The notes under the pieces were generated by a model, which saw nothing but the letters and a program-made list of their open reading frames with translations, did no database searches and was not told the DNA's origin. A DNA stretch of 64,000 bases. It comes from Clostridium estertheticum. Its GTDB lineage: Bacteria; Bacillota; Clostridia; Clostridiales; Clostridiaceae. Below, one piece after another: positions 7,575 to 16,612 of this stretch (its first letter is position 1; every line of letters begins with the position of its first letter). Made by a program: the position numbers and the translations under genes. The stretch spans positions 186,001 to 250,000 of the forward strand of contig NZ_CP086239.1 in assembly GCF_026650985.1 (NCBI RefSeq). Direction: 5' to 3'.

Positions 7575-9938
7575 ATGCCAATCAATAATATAAACCATAA
7601 AGAGGGACATAAGAATAACATAATTTTAAAAGAAGTTAATATAAAAGGAAATTTGTGTGGGGAATTCGCTGAGTATACTATTGACCATGTATATGAGAAC
7701 AAAGGAAGCAATGATGTTGAAGCAATTTATACTTTCCCAGTTCCAGACGGAGCTGTTATTTCAGGTTTTGAGGCAGTGCTCGGTGGGAGAACAATAAAGG
7801 GATTAATACAAGATAAAGAAGAAGCAAATAAAATATATGAGAATTTTAAAAATAATGATAATAATACTTTTTTGCTCGAGGAATTTAGAGATAATATAAT
7901 TAGAATAGTTATTGGTAAGATAATCGCTAATGAAGTTGTTCAAATAAAAGTATCATATATAGAGGAACTTAGTTATGAAAATAGAAATTTAAAATTAATT
8001 ATTCCGACGATAATAACTCCAATAAATCTTTCTGGAGAGAATGAATTACTTACTTGTGAAAATGGAATTATTAATAAAAATGATGATTACAAATTCACTT
8101 TAAGTTTATTAGTAGAATCTTTAACAAAATTAGAATTTAAGTGTTCTTCTCATAAATTAAAGGTTGAATATGAAGAAAATAATTTATATAAAGTGACACT
8201 CGCTGAAAAAAATCAAAGAATGGATGAAGATTTAGAAATAATACTGGAAGAGCAAGAGAAGGTAGAAACTACAGGAATGATATATGATTATCCGAGAGAA
8301 GACAAAGGGATTTTATATTTAAGATTCATTCCAGAGATTGAAATAGATCAAATAATCTCCGGAGAAAATTATATTTTTCTTCTAGATATATCAGAATCAA
8401 TGGGTGGAGACAAGTTAAAAGAGGGCAAAAATGCTCTTCAGCTATGTTTAAGAAATTTAGCAGTAGGAGATACATTTAATATTGTTGCTTTTGGAGATAA
8501 ACTTCATTATTTTTCTAAAGAAATAAAGGTTGAATTTAATGAAGAAAATTTAAGTGATGCTAGTAAATGGATTAAAGAACTTTTCGCTGAAAATGATGCA
8601 GTTATTTTTGATGCAATAAAATATGCTCTCCTTAATAAAGATGATAAAGAGGAAAATATAATATTTTTATTTACAGATGATGTAGTCGAAGATGAAAAAG
8701 AAATATTGGATTTTGTAGAAGATAATATTAAAGAAAGTCGAATATTTCCTTTTGGGATAAATACTTCAGTAAATAGCTATTTTATTAACAAATTAGCTAG
8801 AATTAGTTATGGCGCTGCAGAAGTTATAAATCCTGATGAGAGAATTGAAGATATAGTACTTAAACAATTTAATAGAATTAAAAATCCGATAGTTACTGAT
8901 ATTGAAATAGATTGGGGTAAAATGAAGGTTGAAACAACATTCCCAAGAACTATCGAATATATGTATGATAAGGAACCATTTTCTATTTTCGCTAAAATTA
9001 ATGGAGACGTCGGTGGGGTTGTAATATTAAAAGGGAAAGTAGGGAAAAATAGAATTCAGAGAGTAATTTTCTTGAATGATCTAGAACTTGAGGAGAATGT
9101 TAATCTAATTGAAAAAATGTGGTACAAAAAACGAATAGAATCACTCCAACATAGAGTTAAATATGAACGAGGAGAACTTCAAGAAGCAATGAATAATAAG
9201 ATTGTTGAAATCTCTAAAAAGGTCGGTATAATATGCAAAGAAACCGCGTTTATACTTTATGAGGAAATGGAAGATCCAATAGTAGGCATAAGAATAAGAG
9301 AGATTTTACCTGTTAAAACGACGAAAAGATTGGAAGTTTTTTATGGAGATTTAGCTGAGGATTCTGAATCAACATCATTTTATTATAAAGATGTTTCAAA
9401 GCAGGAAGAGGACCATGACAAATATGAAAACTATAATAGAAATGAGTTACTCAGACTTTTAGCTTCTAATCAATTTGCTAGTGGTGCCTTTGGTATAAAT
9501 GCTAAAGACACTTTAGGAAATAATATAAAATATACTATAAAGACAATATTAGCATTTATGATAGGCAGCGGAGACATAAAAATATATAAGAATCAATTAA
9601 ATAAATCCTTAGAATTTTTAAATAAATCATTACAAAATATTGACATAAATTTAAATGATGAATTAAATTTAAAGAAACAAGATTATCTAAGTTTATTGTT
9701 AGTTTTTAAATTGTCTATAAAAAAAGATGTAGTTTTGTCTTTTCACAAAGAAAATATTTTAAAGAAAATTCAAGAAATTGAAGAAAAATTTCAATATCAA
9801 AATGTTAATGTAGATGAGATTCAAAAAGAATTTGTTAACGGTTTAAAGTTAGAATTTGATGGATTAAATGCAGGATCTAATCAGTATAAGGATACACTTG
9901 ATTTTATAATTAATACAACAATCTTAAAAAATATTTAA
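7575..9938 (+). CDS. VIT and VWA domain protein
   Basis: A 787-aa protein with an N-terminal VIT (inter-alpha-trypsin inhibitor type) domain at about residues 10-140, seen as the AEYTIDHVYENKGSNDVEAIYTFPVP segment split over several strands. A von Willebrand A domain starts near residue 265 with the metal-binding MIDAS motif DISES (about 271-275). The C-terminal half is helical and charged. No signal peptide or membrane anchor is visible, so it is probably cytoplasmic. The start chosen is ATG 7575 with AGGAGG upstream; the frame is open from 7500 but lacks a site. Such proteins usually act as protein-binding scaffolds; the partner is unknown. It stands alone, ending at a terminator. Confidence 0.85.
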   Translation: MPINNINHKEGHKNNIILKEVNIKGNLCGEFAEYTIDHVYENKGSNDVEAIYTFPVPDGAVISGFEAVLGGRTIKGLIQDKEEANKIYENFKNNDNNTFLLEEFRDNIIRIVIGKIIANEVVQIKVSYIEELSYENRNLKLIIPTIITPINLSGENELLTCENGIINKNDDYKFTLSLLVESLTKLEFKCSSHKLKVEYEENNLYKVTLAEKNQRMDEDLEIILEEQEKVETTGMIYDYPREDKGILYLRFIPEIEIDQIISGENYIFLLDISESMGGDKLKEGKNALQLCLRNLAVGDTFNIVAFGDKLHYFSKEIKVEFNEENLSDASKWIKELFAENDAVIFDAIKYALLNKDDKEENIIFLFTDDVVEDEKEILDFVEDNIKESRIFPFGINTSVNSYFINKLARISYGAAEVINPDERIEDIVLKQFNRIKNPIVTDIEIDWGKMKVETTFPRTIEYMYDKEPFSIFAKINGDVGGVVILKGKVGKNRIQRVIFLNDLELEENVNLIEKMWYKKRIESLQHRVKYERGELQEAMNNKIVEISKKVGIICKETAFILYEEMEDPIVGIRIREILPVKTTKRLEVFYGDLAEDSESTSFYYKDVSKQEEDHDKYENYNRNELLRLLASNQFASGAFGINAKDTLGNNIKYTIKTILAFMIGSGDIKIYKNQLNKSLEFLNKSLQNIDINLNDELNLKKQDYLSLLLVFKLSIKKDVVLSFHKENILKKIQEIEEKFQYQNVNVDEIQKEFVNGLKLEFDGLNAGSNQYKDTLDFIINTTILKNI

Positions 9939-9943
9939 ATATG

Positions 9944-9975
9944 AAAATCCTACATCTATATGTGGGATTTTTGTC
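9944..9975 (+). terminator. Rho-independent terminator after the VIT/VWA gene
   Basis: AAAATCCTACAT and ATGTGGGATTTT form a stem with one mismatched or wobble pair around the loop CTAT, followed by a T-rich tail. Confidence 0.75.
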
Positions 9976-10065
9976 TTAGTTTTAATAAAAAAATAGAGAA
10001 GCTGAAAATAGCAAAAAAATACATATTGTTTATTTTAAGGTGGCTTAGTATAAGGAAGTAGAGTA

Positions 10066-10815
10066 ATGATAAGTGAAGGTATAAAAGATTTAAAATATTA
10101 TGACTCAGAAATAATTATAAAAAGAAATAATATAAGGGATCTATTCATTAGTAAATCTAAAAATGTAAAAACAGGTGATATACAATGTATGTCAAATGAT
10201 GACCTGAAAATTTTATTCCATTTATATGATGAAGAATTCTTTGATTTTTATTTTAGAAGAAACTTTAAGGGGACTTTAAAATTTTCATTATCTACAAGGA
10301 TGACGTCAGCTGCAGGAAAAACCATATATAGTAGGAAAATAAAACTATTGGAAGGATCAGAAGAAACGTATGAAATTAGGATGGGTATAAAATTCTTTTT
10401 TCAGTATTATAAGGTTGAAAGAGATAAGATTGTATCCGGAATTAAAACAAAAGATTCATTAGAGGCATTTCAAATAGTATTTGAACATGAATTATGCCAT
10501 TTGATTGAGTTACATCTTTACAAAGAATCTAGTTGCAAAAAGATTAGGTTTAAAACTATGGTTCACAATATGTTTGCTCATACAGATGTTGTTCATCAAT
10601 TGCCAAGTCAAAAGGAAATTATATCAGAAAAATATGGATTGATAATAGGACAAAAGGTAAGTTTTTTGAATGATGGTAATAAATATAATGGTTTCATATA
10701 TAAAATTAACAAAAGAGCAACAGTTATGGTAAAGGATAATAAAGGAACTTATAGAGATGAAATAGGTAATAAGTATTGTAAGTGGTATGTAGAATTTGGA
10801 AAACTTAACTATTAG
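10066..10815 (+). CDS. SprT-like zinc metalloprotease domain protein
   Basis: A 249-aa protein with a SprT-like fold. The zinc motif HELCH is at residues 141-145 within FEHELCHLIE, and a downstream FAHTDVVHQL segment supplies further His. Preceding strands (LKFSLSTRMTSAAGKTIY) match the SprT/Spartan layout. The last 60 residues form a separate small domain, YGLIIGQKVSFLNDGNKYNGFIYKI, resembling an SH3-like module. There is no signal peptide, so the protein is cytoplasmic. The ATG at 10066 has AAGGAAG upstream. SprT relatives act on DNA-bound proteins or stay uncharacterised; the substrate here is unknown. Confidence 0.75.
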   Translation: MISEGIKDLKYYDSEIIIKRNNIRDLFISKSKNVKTGDIQCMSNDDLKILFHLYDEEFFDFYFRRNFKGTLKFSLSTRMTSAAGKTIYSRKIKLLEGSEETYEIRMGIKFFFQYYKVERDKIVSGIKTKDSLEAFQIVFEHELCHLIELHLYKESSCKKIRFKTMVHNMFAHTDVVHQLPSQKEIISEKYGLIIGQKVSFLNDGNKYNGFIYKINKRATVMVKDNKGTYRDEIGNKYCKWYVEFGKLNY

Positions 10816-10929
10816 AAAGATAAATACTTTATTTTATAATATATGATATAATTTAGTAATAATTGATAATAAAAATTTAAATTATCTTTAACAAAATTAA
10901 TATAATACTTTAATAGGAAGGTGACAAAA

Positions 10930-11541
10930 ATGAAAAAATTTCTTTCAGTAATATTATGTGGTGTAGTTGTCTTTACATTAGCTGCTTGTGGAAAAACTGA
11001 GGTAAAAGACACTAACACAAAAAGCGAAGTAAAAGAAGAATCAACAGTTGCAACTAAAGTAGAAAAACCAGCAGCAGCTACAGTGGCTCCTACAGTTACA
11101 CCAGCAGTTAAAAATGAAGATATAAAAAGTAGAGAAGTCGTATTGTATTTTAGTGATGACCAAGCTATGTACTTTGTTGGAGAAAAAAGAACAATAACAT
11201 CACCTACAGCTAAGTCAATTGTAGAGGAATTAGTAAAGGGACCAGCTACTAAAAGTGGTAGCACAGCAAAAACATATGCAACATTGCCTACAAGTCTACA
11301 AGTGTCAGATGTGCAAATTAAAGAAAAGATAGCCTATGTTAATTTAAAAGGTGAATTAAAGGTAAATGGATCAGCAGGAGAGCAAATGGCTTTATTTTCA
11401 ATAGTTAATACATTAGTTTTAGATAAGGAATTAGGTGTTACAAAGGTTCAGTTTCTTCTTGCTGGAGAAAAGGTTAAGTCTATTGGTGGTCAATATGATG
11501 TTAGTGAACCTATGAGTGAAAATAAAGAAATGATGAAATAA
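10930..11541 (+). CDS. GerMN-domain lipoprotein
   Basis: A 203-aa exported lipoprotein. The signal peptide MKKFLSVILCGVVVFTLAAC ends in a lipobox (LAAC), followed by a Thr/Ala/Lys/Glu-rich linker of about 50 residues. A single GerMN (sporulation/spore germination) domain then covers about residues 70-190, with EVVLYFSDDQAMYFV, IVEELVKGP and AYVNLKGEL. The GTG at 10921 lies inside the AGGAAGG site, so ATG 10930 is chosen. GerM in Bacillus supports sporulation engulfment and germination, while many GerMN lipoproteins have no assigned role. It is a single gene. The following 760 bp hold no credible ORF but strong secondary structure. Confidence 0.85.
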   Translation: MKKFLSVILCGVVVFTLAACGKTEVKDTNTKSEVKEESTVATKVEKPAAATVAPTVTPAVKNEDIKSREVVLYFSDDQAMYFVGEKRTITSPTAKSIVEELVKGPATKSGSTAKTYATLPTSLQVSDVQIKEKIAYVNLKGELKVNGSAGEQMALFSIVNTLVLDKELGVTKVQFLLAGEKVKSIGGQYDVSEPMSENKEMMK

Positions 11542-11581
11542 TACAAAGTAGGTAACAATATTATAGTTTTTATAAAATGTT

Positions 11582-11682
11582 AAAGGCAAGTTTTATATTA
11601 GGTACAATTAAATAAATAACAAAACAATATGCTAGTCTATTTGTTTTGTTGTTTATTTTTATGTACCTAAAAACTTGCCTTT
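11582..11682. other. 100-nt imperfect hairpin (possible bidirectional terminator)
   Basis: Three collinear complementary blocks fold into one long stem: 11582-11594 with 11670-11682 (13 bp, exact), 11601-11606 with 11662-11667 (6 bp), and 11610-11627 with 11641-11658 (18 positions, one mismatch). The apical loop is 13 nt. It can end the GerMN transcript on the plus strand and the proposed RNA on the minus strand. Confidence 0.65.
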
Positions 11683-12200
11683 TACCCTAGGGATTTTTTG
11701 ACAACCTAAAATGATTTTCACTACAACCCATACACATACTTACACACCCATACTTTATCTTTTGGTATCATACAAGCATTACAGCACATGCATACATCTT
11801 TGCTCGACAATATGGAACCCCTTGGGAGCTAAAAATAATCTCTCGACCAAGAAAAACCCCTAGTTTTATAAAGATGACATTAGTATAAACAATAAAAAAC
11901 AATGCTAGTTTATTTTCATGTGCCTTAATAAAGCCTGCGGAGACCCATATTATCTTAGCTCGAACATTACACATCCGGGAGAACCATACATATACAGTTA
12001 GGCACATATACAGCTGTTAAGAACCCATAATAATCTTCCCGCCGGCATATAAAAAACCTTAGCAGATCTCATGTACACCTTTGGCCGAATACTCTAAAGC
12101 TATTTCAGCCTACAAGCACTCTAGGCTCAACCATTTTAAATCATCTACTAACATTATTGTATGCTCTTTTTAATTTATTATACTATTAGGTCTTATAAAA
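11683..12200 (-). ncRNA. Candidate structured non-coding RNA (approximate ends)
   Basis: No credible coding frame exists in this stretch, and its base composition differs from neighbours: the plus strand is C-rich and G-poor, so a minus-strand transcript would be G/U-rich. Complementary segments include a 13-bp helix with one G-U pair and one bulge between 11949-11961 and 11826-11839. There is also an 8-bp exact match between 12000-12007 and 11918-11925, with a competing 7-bp match of 11917-11923 with 11784-11790, and a 6-bp hairpin at 12107-12127. A TATAAT-like box on the minus strand lies near 12180, and the long hairpin 11582-11682 would be the 3' end. It shows no RNase P, tmRNA, SRP or 6S landmarks. 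Strand, ends and identity are inference. Confidence 0.5.
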
Positions 12201-12206
12201 TAATAA

Positions 12207-12230
12207 CTAGTTAAAAGACTAGCTTTTTTT
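12207..12230 (+). terminator. Plus-strand terminator hairpin before yhaO
   Basis: CTAGT (12207-12211) and ACTAG (12218-12222) form a short stem followed by CTTTTTTT. It would stop plus-strand read-through into yhaO. Confidence 0.6.
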
Positions 12231-12302
12231 GTCATTTGGAAATTGTAATTATATATATTTTTGATTTTTATGGTAAAATATATAATAGGTGGTGGAGAGA
12301 TA

Positions 12303-13646
12303 ATGAGTGGAACATTTCGATTTATTCATGCTTCAGACTTACATTTAGGATCATTTCTTAATATAAATGGAAAACCACAAGAAAAATTACAAGAATTGTG
12401 TAAAGACGCTGTATATGATGGTTTCGAAAGAATTTGTCTCAGAGCTATTTCATTAAAGGTGGATTTTATATTAATTTGTGGAGATATTTATGACAGTCAT
12501 TTAAGGTCGGTAAGAGGAAATAAAATTTTTATAGATCAATGTGCACATTTAGGTCAAAAAAATATAAGTGTATATGTAATTTACGGTAATCATGATGTTA
12601 TGAATGGTGCCGAGGAATTGTTTGCTTTTCCTCCTAACTTACATATCATAAGCTCTGAAAAAACAGAAGTTTTTGAGGTATATAAAGAAGATAAAGTTAT
12701 TGCAAAAATCATAGGAAAATCATATAAACATAGATCCGAAAAAGAAAAATTTTACGAAAATTATTTATTAGATAATGATATTTTTAATATTGCAATGTTA
12801 CACACAGCATTAGAGGGAGATAATAAAAATTATATTCCTTGTACTTTAAATGATCTTAAGAGTGTTCCGAATATTGATTACTGGGCACTAGGACATATTC
12901 ACAAACAAAGTATTATAAATGATAGCAAACCTATCGTAGCTTTTTCTGGAATTCCGCAAGGTCGTGATATGGGGGAGCAGGGAGTAGGCGGTGTTTATTA
13001 CGTCGAAGTAAACAAAAAAGAGGTTGTGCATATGGAGTTTTTGCCCATAGCAACGGTTGTGTATAAAAAGGTAGAGATAACAATAGAGGATGATAAAAAG
13101 ATACAAAATTATAGTGATTTGCTCCTAGTTATTAATGATGAACTAAATAGTTTATCGTATGAACTTCCTGAAATTTCAGGTGAATTAAAATCATCAAATG
13201 TGGAGTTGTTAGATGATTTTAAAGGATATATTATTCGATTGGTTATAAGAGGAAAAACCGATATGCATAATAAGATAACTAATATGACAGATGAAGATTA
13301 TAAACATTTTTTAGAAAATATAAACGAAGAAATAAGTTCGCAAAAGTATTTTATATGGGTAGAATCTATAAAATTTAGGACATCGATGGTTCAAAATTTT
13401 GAAGAACTTAAATTACAAAATCCTATTTTTAATGATTTAGAAGAGGTAATTGGATTATATACTACGGACTCTGAGCTTAAGAATGAACTTGTTAAAAATT
13501 GGGGATCAATTTGGAAGAAACAAATATTTACGGAAAATATAGAGGCCGATAAATTCGATTTTGATGAAGAGAAGATTTTGGATATTATATCACAAGCTAG
13601 AGAACTACTTATCGAAAAATTAACAGAGGTTTTGGAAATAATGTAG
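12303..13646 (+). CDS. yhaO: YhaO-type DNA repair metallophosphoesterase (SbcD-like)
   Basis: A 447-aa calcineurin-like phosphoesterase of the SbcD/Mre11 type. Metal-binding motifs appear in order: HASDLHLG (9-16), GDIYDS, GNHD, MLHTALEG and ALGHIHK. The C-terminal third is a capping/partner-binding region typical of YhaO. It most likely forms a nuclease-ATPase complex with the next gene, yhaN, whose start is only 12 bp downstream. Start ATG 12303 has GGTGGAGAG upstream; the frame is open from 12261 without a better site. Function in DNA end processing is inferred from the family. Confidence 0.88.
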   Translation: MSGTFRFIHASDLHLGSFLNINGKPQEKLQELCKDAVYDGFERICLRAISLKVDFILICGDIYDSHLRSVRGNKIFIDQCAHLGQKNISVYVIYGNHDVMNGAEELFAFPPNLHIISSEKTEVFEVYKEDKVIAKIIGKSYKHRSEKEKFYENYLLDNDIFNIAMLHTALEGDNKNYIPCTLNDLKSVPNIDYWALGHIHKQSIINDSKPIVAFSGIPQGRDMGEQGVGGVYYVEVNKKEVVHMEFLPIATVVYKKVEITIEDDKKIQNYSDLLLVINDELNSLSYELPEISGELKSSNVELLDDFKGYIIRLVIRGKTDMHNKITNMTDEDYKHFLENINEEISSQKYFIWVESIKFRTSMVQNFEELKLQNPIFNDLEEVIGLYTTDSELKNELVKNWGSIWKKQIFTENIEADKFDFDEEKILDIISQARELLIEKLTEVLEIM

Positions 13647-13657
13647 GTGGTGATAAT

Positions 13658-16510
13658 TTGAAAATAACACAGCTAGATATTAGAGATTTCGGAGTATTTC
13701 AAGGCGAAAAACTGGAAGAATTGGGGAATGGAATTATAGTTGTTGGTGGGGCGAATAGGTCTGGTAAAACCACCTTGATGGAAATACTTAGAAATATACC
13801 TTTTGGGTTTTCAAAAGGTAGCAAGTTACCACCGCCTAAATTCCAATACGATGTAAGATGTGATTTAAGTTCAGATGAAGGAGAAGAAGTAAATGTACTG
13901 TTAAAAGGGTTTAGTAATCCAGAGGTAGTTTATAGAAATGCACAAGTAAAAGGTTCTAATAAAGGAGTATATGATATAGATAAGGGAACCTACAAAGAAT
14001 TGTTTACAATAAGTCTTGATGAGCTAAATAAGAGCTCGGATAAGGAAGATAGTAATTTACAATCAATGCTTCTAGGGGCTGGGTTTAAGCATATTGTTAA
14101 GATCCCTGGGGTTGCCAAAGAATTAAGACAAAAGGCTAATGTTATTGGCGGAACTAGGGGAAATCCTGCTACTAAAATGTTTAAACCATTTGATGAGAAT
14201 ATTAAAAAAGGTTTAGAGGGAAGAAAAAGATCTACGCTTCTTTTAACATCTTATATGCAAAAGAAAAACAGTTTGTCGTGCCTTGAAGACAATATAATTT
14301 TAAAGGAAAGGCAGCTTCTAGAAAGTGATAATAATCTAATTAAATTAGAACTTTTAAAGCATAATTATGAGCTTAATGAAAAAAAGGAGAATCTTATAGT
14401 AGAGCTTCAAACGTATTTTTTTGGACCTGATTATGTAAAAGAATATAATATAGAAGGAGCAGAAAACTTAAAAATTCAATATATTAAAGAATTAGAGAAG
14501 TATAATAACGATAATTATGAATTCCAGAGGGAAACAGCTAAGGATGAGCTTGTTAAAGTGATTTTAATGGAAAACAAAAGATTGATTATTAGTTATTATA
14601 ATGGAATATCAGGAATTAAAGAGATAAGTAAGAATCTTATTCGTGTTAAAACTGAGTATTATGAAAAAACTGGAACGATAATGAATAAGATAAAAAAAGC
14701 TAACGATAACTGGATTAATTTTGATGATGTTACAAAAGTTTGTTGTGATGAGATGCAACAACATATTTTGAATCAAAACATTGAAAAGTATAAAAAGATA
14801 AAGGTTGATAAAATAAATCTTGATAAAAAAATAGAAGATTCAAAAATGCACAGAGATGTTTTAGAAAAACAAATAGCACCTCGAGACTCTATAACCTATA
14901 TGAAAAAATATTTGTATATCACAATGTTATTTATGATTATAGGGGTGGTATTATTTTTTATAGATAAGATGCTTGGATGCTCAATAATAACAATTGGAGC
15001 ATTAGGTACAGCTCTATATTTGTTTATAAATTATTCTAATAGAAAATTAATTGTGGTTAGAAATACAGAAATTAAAACGCAGCTTGATAACATAATAATA
15101 AATTCTAAAAATAATTCCCATGAAATAAAAAAAATAGATGCAAACCTAAAAGAGCTAAACAACATAATGGATGAGTATAGGGATATTCTTAAACTTGACG
15201 AGCAAGTGTCAGTTGATGGAATCAAAGATTATTTTAAAACAGTAGCTTATTTAAAGGATGAGATATTTGAGTATTATCTATTAAAGAAAAAATTAATGGA
15301 TCAGTTTGATGATCTTTGTGAAACTTTAAATAACATTGGCAATCTACTTAATAAATTTACTTTTTTTAATACTAAAAGCTTAGGGGTAATAAGTTCAAAA
15401 AAAATATGCCTAGACAATATAGACAGTATTTGCAGTGACTTATTATTAAAAATAGAGACCTTATATAAAAACTTAATTTCTTTAGAAAAAGTCGATATGA
15501 GTTTTTCAAAACTTAAAATATTAGAGAAGGAAATATTAGATTTTCTTTGTAAAAAGGTTACAGAAAATATAATTTCAGATATAGAAAAGTATATTAATAA
15601 TGGAGAAAAGTATAAAAGATATAAAAAACAACAAGATGAATTTAAAATCATACAAGAAAAATTGTTACAATCAGTAAAGAGCCATCGTATAAAAGATATA
15701 CTACATAATGTAAAGCATGATGCTTTACAAACTGATAATGAAAATCAAAATTTATTAAATATCCTTCAAGAGTTATATAATCAGTATATTAGTATTGATG
15801 AACTTAATTATGATTATAAAGTTTCAAGCAATGAAAATAAAGAATTAATTGGAGAACTGGATATTTTAAAAAATGAAAAACAGACATTAAAAGATGAGGT
15901 TACGGCTTTAAATTCAGATGAGATGTTATTGCAGTATGAGAAAGATATTATAGAAGCAAGAGGAAAGCTAAGACCACTTGCAGAGAAGTATGCTGTTTAT
16001 AATACGGCAGCCTTATTTCTAGAGAAAATCAGAGAAAGATTTTTAGAAAATACCAAGGATAAGTTATTAAAAGGAGCTAGTAATATCTTAAGTGAAATAA
16101 CATCTGGTGAATATAAAGATATTATGCCGCAAGATGATTTAATGCAGGGAGATTTTAAAACAAAATTATGGGATGAGAGTATAAAGGAGAGTTCAAAAGA
16201 GTTAAGTCGTGGCACAAAAGAGCAACTATTTTTGGCAGTTCGTATAAGTCGAATAAAAGAGATTAAGCCAAGATTGCCAGTGATTTTTGACGATTCTTTT
16301 GTTAACTTTGATATAGCACATACAAAAAATACAGTTAAAGCTTTAGTAGAATTATCAAAAACAAATCAAATTTTTGTACTTACTTGTCATGCAGCCCTAA
16401 TAGAGATAATAATGGCGAAGGCTTCTAATGCCTTATATTTTAAATTAGATAAGGGTAAATTTACAAAAAGTTCAGGTGAAAATTTAAAAGAATACCTTAA
16501 AGAACTATAA
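13658..16510 (+). CDS. yhaN: YhaN-type SMC/Rad50-like ATPase with membrane segments
   Basis: A 950-aa AAA ATPase of the SbcC/Rad50 kind. The Walker A motif GGANRSGKTT is at residues 30-39. The C-terminal half-site has the signature ELSRGTKEQLFLAVR, Walker B LPVIFDDSFVNFD and a distal His (TCHAA). The middle is long coiled coil. Two hydrophobic segments at about residues 416-457 interrupt it, a feature known in YhaN relatives, and suggest membrane association. The start is TTG at 13658 with AGGTGG upstream. It is co-transcribed with yhaO. The pair is distinct from canonical sbcCD; its substrate is unknown. Confidence 0.87.
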   Translation: MKITQLDIRDFGVFQGEKLEELGNGIIVVGGANRSGKTTLMEILRNIPFGFSKGSKLPPPKFQYDVRCDLSSDEGEEVNVLLKGFSNPEVVYRNAQVKGSNKGVYDIDKGTYKELFTISLDELNKSSDKEDSNLQSMLLGAGFKHIVKIPGVAKELRQKANVIGGTRGNPATKMFKPFDENIKKGLEGRKRSTLLLTSYMQKKNSLSCLEDNIILKERQLLESDNNLIKLELLKHNYELNEKKENLIVELQTYFFGPDYVKEYNIEGAENLKIQYIKELEKYNNDNYEFQRETAKDELVKVILMENKRLIISYYNGISGIKEISKNLIRVKTEYYEKTGTIMNKIKKANDNWINFDDVTKVCCDEMQQHILNQNIEKYKKIKVDKINLDKKIEDSKMHRDVLEKQIAPRDSITYMKKYLYITMLFMIIGVVLFFIDKMLGCSIITIGALGTALYLFINYSNRKLIVVRNTEIKTQLDNIIINSKNNSHEIKKIDANLKELNNIMDEYRDILKLDEQVSVDGIKDYFKTVAYLKDEIFEYYLLKKKLMDQFDDLCETLNNIGNLLNKFTFFNTKSLGVISSKKICLDNIDSICSDLLLKIETLYKNLISLEKVDMSFSKLKILEKEILDFLCKKVTENIISDIEKYINNGEKYKRYKKQQDEFKIIQEKLLQSVKSHRIKDILHNVKHDALQTDNENQNLLNILQELYNQYISIDELNYDYKVSSNENKELIGELDILKNEKQTLKDEVTALNSDEMLLQYEKDIIEARGKLRPLAEKYAVYNTAALFLEKIRERFLENTKDKLLKGASNILSEITSGEYKDIMPQDDLMQGDFKTKLWDESIKESSKELSRGTKEQLFLAVRISRIKEIKPRLPVIFDDSFVNFDIAHTKNTVKALVELSKTNQIFVLTCHAALIEIIMAKASNALYFKLDKGKFTKSSGENLKEYLKEL

Positions 16511-16527
16511 GGTAGATTTAAATTTCT

Positions 16528-16556
16528 TTGAGATAGGGGCATAGAAATGGTATAAT
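16528..16556 (+). promoter_or_regulatory. SigmaA-type promoter for topB
   Basis: TTGAGA (16528-16533) and TATAAT (16551-16556) are separated by exactly 17 bp. Transcription would start near 16563, directly at a small hairpin ATTGCT-AAA-AGCAAT (16559-16573). Confidence 0.75.
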
Positions 16557-16612
16557 AGATTGCTAAAAGCAATTATTAGAGGCATTTATAACAGAATTAT
16601 TATTGCAATTAA

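Noticed and set aside
11768-12007. 79-codon minus-strand ORF in the 11.6-12.2 kb region
   Set aside because: No ribosome binding site, odd composition and no family pattern; it lies within the proposed structured RNA.
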